Source: JBAZOJ01 sp041648755
GTDB taxonomy: Bacteria > Planctomycetota > B143-G9
Direction of reading: 5' to 3'
NCBI GenBank assembly: GCA_041648755.1
Contig: JBAZOJ010000087.1
Span: 1-12,719 of the forward strand
Length of the DNA: 12,719 nucleotides
Part shown: in pieces, positions 5,669 to 12,719 of the stretch
Numbering within the stretch: the first letter of the stretch is position 1
How the letters are laid out: each line of letters begins with the position of its first letter
Program-made: the position numbers and the translations under genes
The notes under the pieces: model-generated
Database searches by the model: none
What the model saw: only the letters and a program-made list of their open reading frames with translations
What the model was told of the DNA's origin: nothing

Positions 5669-6834
5669 GCCAGCCCGGCGGCTGAGATTATCTCCTGCGC
5701 GGCTCTTGCCGATGCTCCGGGACCGCCGAGTCGGGCTCGTACCGCAGCAAGGCTGCTCTTCATTTCCTCAAGCAGTTTCGGATCCCCGAGCAGATGGAGC
5801 GCAAGGGCTTCCAGGTACTCCGGCGAGCAGTTGCTCTGGAGCAGTTCCGGCACGATTTCGGCATTGGCGATAATGTTGGGCAGGGCGAGCCAGTCAACGT
5901 TGAGCACCGACTTGCCGACCAGGTAAGTAATGGCCCCGGTCTTGTAGGTGACAATCATCGGGGTGCCGACAACAGCAGCCTCGAGGGTGGCGGTTCCGCT
6001 GGCGATGAAGAGCAGGTCGGCAGCGCTCATAACATCGTAGGTTCTTCCCTTGAAAATCTTGACCGGAACATTGCCGACACTGAGGAAGGAATTCAGCATA
6101 CGGTCGTCAACGAGCGGGGCGGACGCAACGAAGAACTCCGCTTCGAGCCCCTTGCCAATCATCCCTTCGGCGGCCCGCGCGTAGACAGGCAGAAGCCGCT
6201 CGATTTCCTGTTTGCGGCTTCCGGGCAGCAGTCCGACGATTATCTTGTCTTTGGGTATCTTGAGTTCAAGGCGCAGGTCATGGATGGGGAACTGCGCCAG
6301 ACGGTCGAGGAGAGGATGGCCGACATACGTGGCCTCGTAGCCCTCGCCGCGGTACAAATCCACTTCAAAGTCAAATACGACAAGTATCTTGCGGCACAAT
6401 TGGCCGATGTCGTGGACTCTGCTGCGATGCCACGCCCATATCTGGGGGGAGATGTAATAGACTATGGGGATATTGAGAGAGGAGAGCTTCTTCGCGAGCC
6501 GGAGGTTGAACCCGGGATAGTCGATCAGAACCACAGCGGCAGGACGGCGGGCCGAAATCGCGGCGATCACCGCATCGAAGGCGGACTTCAGAGTGGAGTA
6601 CTTTTCGAGCACCTCGGTGATTCCGACAACAGCAAGGTCCTTGACATGCCTGATGATCTCGACACCTGCGGAGGCCATCGCGTCACCACCAAGCCCGGTG
6701 AGCTTGATTCCGGGAACCAGCTTCTTGAGTTCCTCAGCCAGCAGCGCGCCATATTGCTCCCCGGAGGTCTCGCCAGCGATGATGAAGATCTCGCGCTTTG
6801 TTCCGTCTGCCTTGCCTGCTTTACTACCAGTCAT
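5665..6834 (-). CDS. lpxB: Lipid-A-disaccharide synthase
   Basis: A GT19 glycosyltransferase that joins lipid X and UDP-2,3-diacylglucosamine into the tetra-acylated disaccharide of lipid A, at the inner face of the cytoplasmic membrane. The 389-residue length fits (E. coli 382). Seen in order (numbered from the ATG at 6834): IIAGETSGEQYGALLAEEL at about 18-36, LIDYPGFNLRLAKKL at about 103-117 (holding the conserved Asp), YYISPQIWAWHRSR at 126-139, YVGHPLLD at 170-177, GLLPGSRKQEI at 201-211, SGTATLEAAVVGTPM at 279-293 and ALPNIIAN. The nucleotide-sugar and donor motifs look intact; the usual SGD of the first motif is SGE. Two adjacent ATGs exist, at 6837 and 6834. GGAG (6840-6843) is 5 nt from the second and only 2 nt from the first, so I chose 6834. 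It follows lpxC-fabZ after 23 nt. lpxA, which normally precedes it, is missing. Confidence 0.96.
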   Translation of the reverse strand: MTGSKAGKADGTKREIFIIAGETSGEQYGALLAEELKKLVPGIKLTGLGGDAMASAGVEIIRHVKDLAVVGITEVLEKYSTLKSAFDAVIAAISARRPAAVVLIDYPGFNLRLAKKLSSLNIPIVYYISPQIWAWHRSRVHDIGQLCRKILVVFDFEVDLYRGEGYEATYVGHPLLDRLAQFPIHDLRLELKIPKDKIIVGLLPGSRKQEIERLLPVYARAAEGMIGKGLEAEFFVASAPLVDDRMLNSFLSVGNVPVKIFKGRTYDVMSAADLLFIASGTATLEAAVVGTPMIVTYKTGAITYLVGKSVLNVDWLALPNIIANAEIVPELLQSNCSPEYLEALALHLLGDPKLLEEMKSSLAAVRARLGGPGASARAAQEIISAAGLA

Positions 6835-6857
6835 CATTACTCCACGAAGAGGGTGCT

Positions 6858-8144
6858 TCAGCGTCCGGGGTTGCGGGGCACTATCGAAAACATGATCTCG
6901 GCTTCGCTGACGATTCTTCCGTCAACTTCGATACGCGCGGCGACCTGGCCGATCCTGCCGCGTTCCTTCAGCATCTCGGCCGTGATCACGAGCCTGTCAC
7001 CGGGAACCACCGGTTTGCGGAACTTGACTTTGTCCAGCGACATCAGGTAAGCCAGGTACTCCGCGGGAGCTGCCGGATTCAGCATCATCATCCCCGCCGT
7101 CTGCGCCATTGCCTCGACCTGAAGAACGCCGGGCATAACGGGCTCGCCGGGGAAATGGCCGACGAAGAACTCTTCATTTATCGTCACATTCTTGATCCCG
7201 ACGATGCGCTTTCGGCATTCGAACTCGACAACCCGATCCACCAGCAGGAAGGGGTACCTGTGCGGAAGCAGGGACATTATCACCTTGACGTCGAACAGGC
7301 CCCTGTTGTCATTGAGCCAGGAAGCCAGTTGCACAGCGAGGCGCTCCATCGCGGAGATATTCTGCGAATGACCGGTGCGAACGGCAATGATACGGGCATT
7401 GAGCGGATGGCCCAGCGCGGCCATGTCGCCAAGGATATCGAGCACCTTGTGCGCGGCGGCCTCGTTGGGGAATCTCTCGCGGCTTGCGGGATCGCCGAGA
7501 ACCAGGGTGTTTTCGGAGGTTGCACCTTTGCCGAACCCGGCGGCGCGGAGCCGCTCCACCTCGGCAAGGGGCACGAAAGTCCGGGCGGGGGCGATGGACT
7601 TCCTGAAAATCTCCTCGGTGATTGTGAACTCGACATTCTGCTCTCCAAGGCCCGATTGCGACAGGTCGAGGCGGTAACTGATGTTCAGCCCTGCCTCGCC
7701 GGGGATGACGACAATGGCATTCGCCCCCTCGGTAACGGTTACCGTTTCGAAGGGGGAAAAGACCTCGACTGAATGGGGAGTATCCACGATGCCCGCGGAG
7801 TCAATCAGGGATACGAAAAACGCAGCAGAGCCATCGGCCGCGGGGAGTTCCGGTCCGTCACACTCGACTCTGACACCGGTGATCCCGAGCGCGAAGAAAG
7901 CTGCGGTAAGATGCTCAACTGTGCCAACGGCCACCTTGTCGTCACCGACGGCGGAGCTGCGACCCGAGCGGCGGTAGTTTGCCGCATGGAGCGGGAAAAC
8001 CGGTGAGCCGAAAATGTCCGTGCGAGTGAAAAAGATGCCTTCCTCCGGGACCGGCACAAGCGCAATATGCGCAGGGATCCCGCTGTGAAGGCCTACTCCG
8101 TCAGCTTCAACTCTTTTTCCGATAGTCCGCAATTTGAGCTTCAA
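6858..8144 (-). CDS. lpxC/fabZ: Bifunctional LpxC-FabZ: UDP-3-O-acyl-N-acetylglucosamine deacetylase fused to (3R)-hydroxyacyl-ACP dehydratase
   Basis: One 428-residue frame holds two enzymes. Residues 1 to about 277 are LpxC, the zinc deacetylase of the committed step of lipid A synthesis. It shows GVGLHSG at 16-22, VEHLTAA at 76-82 (Glu77, zinc ligand His78), HKVLD at 232-236 (zinc ligands His232 and Asp236) and TGHSQN with His259. Residues from about 285 on are FabZ, the dehydratase of fatty-acid elongation: LLPHRYPFLLVDRV at 292-305, then GHFPGEPVMPGVLQVEAMAQ at 329-348. The catalytic pair His330 and Glu344 is spaced 14 apart, as in FabZ. All catalytic residues are present in both halves, and there is no frameshift at the junction. 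The start codon is TTG at 8144, overlapping the end of lpxD by 38 nt. The distance from it to RT and GVGLH matches known LpxC, and AAGGA lies 9 nt upstream. No in-frame ATG fits better. Confidence 0.95.
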   Translation of the reverse strand: MKLKLRTIGKRVEADGVGLHSGIPAHIALVPVPEEGIFFTRTDIFGSPVFPLHAANYRRSGRSSAVGDDKVAVGTVEHLTAAFFALGITGVRVECDGPELPAADGSAAFFVSLIDSAGIVDTPHSVEVFSPFETVTVTEGANAIVVIPGEAGLNISYRLDLSQSGLGEQNVEFTITEEIFRKSIAPARTFVPLAEVERLRAAGFGKGATSENTLVLGDPASRERFPNEAAAHKVLDILGDMAALGHPLNARIIAVRTGHSQNISAMERLAVQLASWLNDNRGLFDVKVIMSLLPHRYPFLLVDRVVEFECRKRIVGIKNVTINEEFFVGHFPGEPVMPGVLQVEAMAQTAGMMMLNPAAPAEYLAYLMSLDKVKFRKPVVPGDRLVITAEMLKERGRIGQVAARIEVDGRIVSEAEIMFSIVPRNPGR

Positions 8145-9162
8145 GATGCCTGATCCTTTCTTCCAGCTCGGAGACCTTCGCCAACAGCGCGGGGACCTTC
8201 CTCAACTGAGCGTTGAACCGGAGTTCTTCCTCGTGAGGCATGGCAGGATTGCCGCTGACCATTAACCCGGGCGGAATGTCTTTAGTCGCACCGGTTCGAC
8301 CAAGCAGGACTGAGCGCTCGCCGATCGTGATATGCTGGTTGGTGCCGACCTGCCCGGCCATAATCACGTATTCGCCCACGCGCGTCGAACCGGAAAGTCC
8401 GGTCTGCCCGGCGATAATAACGTGACTGCCAAGCCTGCAATTATGGGCTATCTGCACCAGGTTGTCGATCTTGCTGCCCTGCCCCACCACGGTCGAGGCG
8501 AATCTCGCCCGATCAATGCAAGAGCACGCACCGACCTCGACATCGGATTCCAGGACGACGTTTCCAAGTTGGGGGATCTTGCGGTGTTCGCCGTCCACTG
8601 TCGAGTATCCGAAACCGTCCGACCCGATGGTTGCATTCGGCTGCAGGACCACCCTGTCGCCCAGCACGCACCTGTCGTTGACAACGGAGCCGGGATGGAG
8701 CATGCAATCAGTTCCAACGGAAGTGTTGCGGCCAAGATAGACCGCACCGACAAGAACCGTCCGCTCCCCAACAACCGCTCCGCTCTCCACAATGCACAAG
8801 GGGCCTACGTGAGCGCTTGCAGCAACTGAAGCATCAGGTGAAACAGCGGCCGAGGGATGTATCCCCGCCGCGAATGAAACCGGAGCGGGGGCAAACAGCT
8901 CTACAGCCCTGGAAAATACGGCATTGGGGTCTGTGCACAACAGCAGATTCTTGCCTTGAGCGAATTCTGAAGAGGCCAGCGCCTCATCCAGAATGACCGC
9001 CCCTGCCTTGGTGCTGCCAAGGTATCGCAAGTACTTGCGGTTGACAAGGAACGTGATGTCGCGCGGTCCGGCATCCTCTATGGATGCACAAGAATATATC
9101 TCGACGTCGGCGTCGCCCACGAGGCGAGAGCCTGTTGCAGCGGCGATCTCCGACAACTTCAT
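8107..9162 (-). CDS. lpxD: UDP-3-O-(3-hydroxyacyl)glucosamine N-acyltransferase
   Basis: LpxD adds the N-linked 3-hydroxyacyl chain from acyl-ACP to the LpxC product, the third step of lipid A synthesis, in the cytoplasm. The 351-residue protein has an N-terminal uridine-binding domain (about 1-95, with DITFLVNRKYLRYL at about 35-48). A left-handed beta-helix of hexapeptide repeats (about 100-300, for example HPSAAVSPDASVAASAHVG) follows. The C-terminal helix is a likely coiled coil (about 325-348). Catalytic and binding features seen are GFGY at 183-186, IDNLVQIAHN with His240 (E. coli His239) and NQHITIG with His277 (E. coli His276). I chose ATG at 9162 because GGGAG lies 7 nt upstream and the N-terminus fits the family. 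A TTG at 9180 would add six residues. It follows ompH after 19 nt and overlaps lpxC-fabZ. Confidence 0.96.
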   Translation of the reverse strand: MKLSEIAAATGSRLVGDADVEIYSCASIEDAGPRDITFLVNRKYLRYLGSTKAGAVILDEALASSEFAQGKNLLLCTDPNAVFSRAVELFAPAPVSFAAGIHPSAAVSPDASVAASAHVGPLCIVESGAVVGERTVLVGAVYLGRNTSVGTDCMLHPGSVVNDRCVLGDRVVLQPNATIGSDGFGYSTVDGEHRKIPQLGNVVLESDVEVGACSCIDRARFASTVVGQGSKIDNLVQIAHNCRLGSHVIIAGQTGLSGSTRVGEYVIMAGQVGTNQHITIGERSVLLGRTGATKDIPPGLMVSGNPAMPHEEELRFNAQLRKVPALLAKVSELEERIRHLEAQIADYRKKS

Positions 9163-9169
9163 CCGACGG

Positions 9170-9174
9170 CTCCC
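9170..9174 (-). promoter_or_regulatory. Ribosome binding site deciding the lpxD start
   Basis: GGGAG on the minus strand lies 7 nt before the ATG at 9162. It falls after the alternative TTG at 9180, so it supports the 351-residue form of LpxD. Confidence 0.6.
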
Positions 9175-9181
9175 GGACAAC

Positions 9182-9859
9182 CTATTTCGGCTGGTTGTCG
9201 GCGGGGGGAGTGGGACCGTTGACGGCCGGAGCCGCGCCCCTCTCCTTGGCGTATTCTTCGTTCATGTAAGCCATCAGCAGTTGGGTTACGTCCATCGAGG
9301 GATGGTAGTAGTAGATCGGCTGCATGGAGATCTTGAGGATGAGGTTATCGTAGGATTCCTCTAACTTGGTCTGCCTGTTGTCGGCCATAACGAAGTCGAA
9401 TGCGTTGATCTGCGCGTACTTGGCGCAGTAGCGGTCGAAGTCCTGGTATATCTGCCAGAGGATCCGGGCCTTGCCGACATCCACCATCCTTTTGAGCTTC
9501 GTCATCTGCTGCTTAAGCTGAATCTGGTACATCTCCAGGACGTTCTTGAGGTTAACGTATGCCTCGTCGTACTCGTCAACCTGCTGCGCTTCCTTGTCGG
9601 CGATTGCCTTCCGAGTGTCTTGGATCATCTCCTGCATGGCCTTGGCCTTTTTCTGTTCCGGGTCAATCAGTACCTTCAGTTGCTCTTCAAGATCCACGCG
9701 GCGAGCATAGGTATCGACAATTTTGCCGAGGTCAACGATGCCTATTTTCAAGGGCGTTCTCTCGACGCCTTCGGCCTGGCCGGGCAGGACTTTTACGGCG
9801 AGAACCAAGGCAAACGCGAAGACGGCGACGCCGGCAAACAACAAGAGACGAGACTTCAT
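9182..9859 (-). CDS. OmpH/Skp family periplasmic chaperone
   Basis: Skp-type proteins hold unfolded outer-membrane proteins in the periplasm and deliver them to the BAM complex. This 225-residue product begins MKSRLLLFAGVAVFAFALVL, a hydrophobic export signal ending near GQA (about residue 29). It then has the family opening KIGIVDLGKIVDTYARRVDL at about 38-57. Residues of about 60-140 are charged and heptad-like (LEEQLKVLIDPEQKKAKAMQ onward), the coiled-coil arms of the Skp jellyfish. The C-terminal part (NAFDFVMADNR, about 148-158) resembles the beta-strand end of the fold. The protein is longer than E. coli Skp (161) because of an added C-terminal stretch with IYYYHPSMDVTQLLMAYMN and a Pro/Asn-rich tail. 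GGAGG (9866-9870) is 6 nt before the ATG. It lies between bamA and lpxD, its classic position. Confidence 0.88.
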   Translation of the reverse strand: MKSRLLLFAGVAVFAFALVLAVKVLPGQAEGVERTPLKIGIVDLGKIVDTYARRVDLEEQLKVLIDPEQKKAKAMQEMIQDTRKAIADKEAQQVDEYDEAYVNLKNVLEMYQIQLKQQMTKLKRMVDVGKARILWQIYQDFDRYCAKYAQINAFDFVMADNRQTKLEESYDNLILKISMQPIYYYHPSMDVTQLLMAYMNEEYAKERGAAPAVNGPTPPADNQPK

Positions 9860-9893
9860 CGTATTCCTCCAGAGGGGTTTGCTTTCCATCCGT

Positions 9894-12227
9894 TTAGAAG
9901 AGTATTCCGAAACTGAACTGAATGACCTGTGTATCCTCATCGCCCTTGGGGTTGAGCGCGTGAGTGTAGTAAAGCCTCAGAGGCGCCTGCGACAACGGAG
10001 TCTTGATGTAGAATCCCGCACCGGTGCCGTACCGCAGCCCGGAACTTTCGAAATCGCTTGCCTGGGGCCATACCCCGCCCGCATCAAAGAACGTGGCGAA
10101 GTAGAGGATATCCTGGTAGAGCGGGAAAGAGTATTCGATCGTAGCCGTAGCCTTGAAATTGCCGCCGATGGCCTCTTCGCCGATTCTCGGACCGATCTCG
10201 CGCGGCTGCCAGCCGCGCACGGAGCCGATTCCGCCACCGTAGAACCGCTCAAATGTCGGAACAAACGCGGTATCTCCGTACTCTTTCATGTATCCGGAGT
10301 TGATCTGGAACATCAACGTATGGACTGCGCCGGATTTCAACGTAACCATCGGGAAGTACCGGGAGTAGGTGGCTTCAAACTTGTAGAAGTCGTAGTTGCT
10401 GCCCAAGATGCGGTTGTATATCGAGGCAGCGAACCGCGCATCGGTTCCGGAGGTGGGAACGAACGGGTTGTCGATGTGCCTGAAGGTGACAATGTAGGCC
10501 AGTGAGCCGAGGTTGTGTGTGCCTTCGTCCATCTGGATCGGAAGGGGAGCGGAAGCATCGAGGTTGTCGATCTTCACGTTCTCGATTGTGTAAACGACCC
10601 GCATGGACAGGAAATCGCCGAAGTGCTTCCCAATGGAGACGTGCCCTTCGAGGCGGGCCGAGTCGAATGTGGAACGAGAATACTCGGTGCGCGAGCCGCC
10701 GACACCGAATTCGTAGTCGGAATCGTTGATATGCGGGTTCATGTAGTCAGCGACGAATCCGCTCATCTGGGTGCCGATCCTGAACGACAGGCGCCCATAC
10801 TGGCCGCCGCCACGGAATTTCGGCCAGTTGCCGATATCAAAGTTCCGCTCGGTGTAGCTTACGTTTGCGAACACATCCGCGTCACTGGAGACGCCGCCGC
10901 CGAACATGAAACTTCCCGTCTTGCCTTCTTCCACGCGCACGATGACATCAGTGGTGTCTTCGCTGCGAGGGGCAAACGACATCGAGACGTTGGAGAAGTA
11001 GCCCAATCCCTGGAGGTTTTCGAATGAAGTGTTGAGGCCCTTCACAGTCAGCTTCTCTCCGGGATACACGCGCATTTCACGACGGATGACATTGTCCTTG
11101 GTAACCTCGTTGCCTTCGATGATGACTTCGTTGACAGATATCACATCAGACTGGTTGATGTGCATGATAATCTCAACTTCGCCCTCGTTTTCGGCGGGGA
11201 CGATCTCCGGTCGCACTTCGGTAAAAGCGCGGCCATCGGCACCGAAACGCTCGCGGATGGCCTTAACACTGCGTTCCACTTCAGCATAGCGCGCGATGTC
11301 GCCTGTCTTGAGAGTCATTAGCGACTGCAGTTCGCTCTCAGATACAACGCTCTCGCCGTCGAAAGTGATCGGGCCGACCTTGTATTGGCGCCCTTCCTGT
11401 ATCTCGATCACCAACTGAAACGTGAGCTTGTCGGAATAATGGTAATTCGCAGGCGTCTCGGGGAACTGGATCGGGAGAACATTCACGTGGACATCGAGAT
11501 AGCCTTCATCGAGGTACAGGCGACGGACTGCGTCCACGTCCAGAGCCAGTTTGTCCTCGTCGAAGTAACCGCCGTGGAAGAAATCTTTCTTCTTGGTCTT
11601 CATCGTCCTGCGGAGCTTCTTTTCGGAGAAAGCTACAGCCCCGGGAAACAAAATGCGCGAGATTGCGTACCGGGGGCCGGGCTCGATGTTATAGACAAGG
11701 TTGACCCCGTCCGGAGCATCTTCGAGCACATGTGTGACACGAACCTTCAGGTAGCCCTTTTTCTGGTACTGCTTGACGATGATCTCTTCATCCTGGCTTG
11801 CCAGCGCAAGGCTGTAGAAGTCGCCTTTTTTCGTAAGGATCTTGTCGAGGAGCGTGGTGCCCGTGTAATACAGGCCCTTTTCCGGCATAAAGAGGATGTC
11901 CGAAATGACCCTCTTCTCGGTGACCACGAAGGTCAGTTTCACGCCGCCTTCCACCTCTTCGACGAACACTGAAGCGTCTTCAACGAGATTTTCGGAAAAC
12001 AGCCGCTTCACATCCTCATCGGCGATCGCAGGATTATAGATTGACCCTTCGCGGGTCTTCAGGGCCATTTTAATTCGCTGGGGCGACTTGACGTTCTTGC
12101 CCTTCACTTCGACCGTGATGATCTTGCGCCCGGCAAGTGATTCGCTTGTCGATGCGAATGCCGTGCCCTGGCACAGAAACAGCAAGGCGAAAGACACGAG
12201 CGTTAGGAAAAAGGCTTTCATTGCCAT
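9894..12227 (-). CDS. bamA: Outer membrane protein assembly factor BamA
   Basis: BamA is the central Omp85 barrel of the BAM complex and folds proteins into the outer membrane. The 777-residue protein begins with a signal peptide (MAMKAFFLTLVSFALLFLCQ, cleavage probably after AFA near 26). Five POTRA domains follow: about 35-105, 106-184, 185-279, 280-361 and 362-435. The last starts ISVNEVIIEGNEVTKDNVIR and ends VRVEEG. From about 436 to 777 is the 16-strand barrel, opening GSFMFGGGVSSD and carrying the lid-loop signature GGGIGSVRGW at 664-673, where the usual VRGF/Y is VRGW. It ends FSFGILF, with a C-terminal phenylalanine typical of a beta-signal. The start at 12227 is weakly set: AAGGGG lies 11 nt upstream, and a second ATG at 12221 is possible. 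It follows dnaB by only 24 nt and precedes ompH by 34 nt. Confidence 0.97.
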   Translation of the reverse strand: MAMKAFFLTLVSFALLFLCQGTAFASTSESLAGRKIITVEVKGKNVKSPQRIKMALKTREGSIYNPAIADEDVKRLFSENLVEDASVFVEEVEGGVKLTFVVTEKRVISDILFMPEKGLYYTGTTLLDKILTKKGDFYSLALASQDEEIIVKQYQKKGYLKVRVTHVLEDAPDGVNLVYNIEPGPRYAISRILFPGAVAFSEKKLRRTMKTKKKDFFHGGYFDEDKLALDVDAVRRLYLDEGYLDVHVNVLPIQFPETPANYHYSDKLTFQLVIEIQEGRQYKVGPITFDGESVVSESELQSLMTLKTGDIARYAEVERSVKAIRERFGADGRAFTEVRPEIVPAENEGEVEIIMHINQSDVISVNEVIIEGNEVTKDNVIRREMRVYPGEKLTVKGLNTSFENLQGLGYFSNVSMSFAPRSEDTTDVIVRVEEGKTGSFMFGGGVSSDADVFANVSYTERNFDIGNWPKFRGGGQYGRLSFRIGTQMSGFVADYMNPHINDSDYEFGVGGSRTEYSRSTFDSARLEGHVSIGKHFGDFLSMRVVYTIENVKIDNLDASAPLPIQMDEGTHNLGSLAYIVTFRHIDNPFVPTSGTDARFAASIYNRILGSNYDFYKFEATYSRYFPMVTLKSGAVHTLMFQINSGYMKEYGDTAFVPTFERFYGGGIGSVRGWQPREIGPRIGEEAIGGNFKATATIEYSFPLYQDILYFATFFDAGGVWPQASDFESSGLRYGTGAGFYIKTPLSQAPLRLYYTHALNPKGDEDTQVIQFSFGILF

Positions 12228-12251
12228 CTTTCGATCAACCCCTTGTCCGCA

Positions 12252-12719
12252 CTATTGGCTGGTCGTGTTTTCGAACCGCAGGAATTCCCTTTGGAACAAC
12301 AGCTTCACGGTCCCTGTCGGGCCGTGGCGCTGCTTGCCGATTATAACCTCTGCGATATTGGGTTCCTTGGAATTCGTGTTGTAGTAATCGTCGCGATAGA
12401 GCATAAGAACAACGTCGGCATCCTGTTCGATAGCGCCCGATTCGCGCATCTGAGACAGCTTTGGCCGCATCTCTTTACCCGATTCGGCTTCCCGGCTGAT
12501 CTGCGATCCAGCGATAATCGGGATTTGCAGCTCTTTGGCCAGCAGTTTCAGACCCCGCGAGATATCCGCGACTTCCTGCTGTCTGTTCTCCCACCTTCGC
12601 TCACGATCGCCCTGCATCAACTGCATATAGTCGATGAAAATCGCGTGGATATCGTAGGTGGCTTTGAGCTTCCGGGCCCTGGAGCGCAGTTGGGCGGGAG
12701 AAAGGGCAACCGAGTCATC
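12252..12719 (-). CDS. dnaB: Replicative DNA helicase DnaB, C-terminal part (5' end outside the window)
   Basis: The hexameric helicase that unwinds DNA at the replication fork. The last 155 residues are present in one open frame from the window edge, so only the 5' part is missing. They belong to the RecA-like motor domain: LSPAQLRSRARKLKATYDI, the Walker B segment IHAIFIDYMQLM (about 24-35), RQQEVADISRGLKLLAKELQ, then IPIIAGSQISREAE (motif 3 region). LSQMRESGAIEQDADVVLML (motif 4, DNA-contacting region), YRDDYY and GKQRHGPTGTVKLLF with the arginine-finger-type region follow. Sequence and spacing agree with bacterial DnaB, and no intein is seen in this part. The stop is only 24 nt from the bamA start with no terminator visible between, so the envelope genes may share its transcript. 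Confidence 0.96.
   Translation of the reverse strand, partial: DDSVALSPAQLRSRARKLKATYDIHAIFIDYMQLMQGDRERRWENRQQEVADISRGLKLLAKELQIPIIAGSQISREAESGKEMRPKLSQMRESGAIEQDADVVLMLYRDDYYNTNSKEPNIAEVIIGKQRHGPTGTVKLLFQREFLRFENTTSQ

Noticed and set aside
5794..7050. A 418-codon open frame on the plus strand
   Set aside because: It lies antisense to lpxB and lpxC-fabZ, whose motifs are unmistakable. Long antisense frames are expected from the codon bias of GC-rich genes.

Overview
The window is a chromosome segment from a Gram-negative (diderm, LPS-making) bacterium of moderately high GC. Every gene I can support lies on the minus strand, so it reads from right to left. It carries outer-membrane assembly (BamA, OmpH/Skp) and lipid A genes (lpxD, lpxC, lpxB). 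LpxC is fused to FabZ, an arrangement known from Bacteroidetes-like and some other deep diderm lineages and absent from Proteobacteria such as E. coli. With the short (about 200-residue) EF-Ts and a dnaB-bamA junction, this points to an FCB/PVC-type or candidate-phylum bacterium. I cannot name the phylum from the sequence alone.

Right part (12719 to 5665): the 3' end of dnaB, then bamA, ompH, lpxD, lpxC-fabZ and lpxB. Gaps are 19-34 nt, with one 38-nt overlap, so this is probably one transcript. BamA inserts outer-membrane proteins and OmpH/Skp is the periplasmic chaperone that feeds it. LpxD, LpxC and LpxB make the lipid A precursor, and FabZ makes the acyl chains it needs. lpxA, which normally sits between fabZ and lpxB, is absent here.

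Middle part (5664 to 2656): a near-consensus sigma70 promoter overlaps the lpxB stop codon and drives rpsB-tsf-pyrH-frr (ribosomal protein S2, EF-Ts, UMP kinase, ribosome recycling factor). A leader of about 150 nt precedes rpsB. The four genes abut or overlap by ATGA and end at a perfect 12-bp terminator hairpin.

Left part (2655 to 1): an accessory segment. An intergenic stretch of about 400 bp holds a possible promoter. It is followed by a stand-alone DUF262-DUF1524 protein of the GmrSD/SspE type, a candidate phage-defence nuclease, and then by the first 145 codons of an unrecognised secreted protein that runs off the window.

Most of the window is conserved core biology. The points worth a second look are the missing lpxA, a TTG-started and overlapping lpxC-fabZ, an EF-Ts lacking the usual TDF phenylalanine, the dnaB-bamA linkage, the rpsB promoter/leader, and the lone DUF262-DUF1524 gene. 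I saw no CRISPR array, insertion sequence, tRNA or rRNA.
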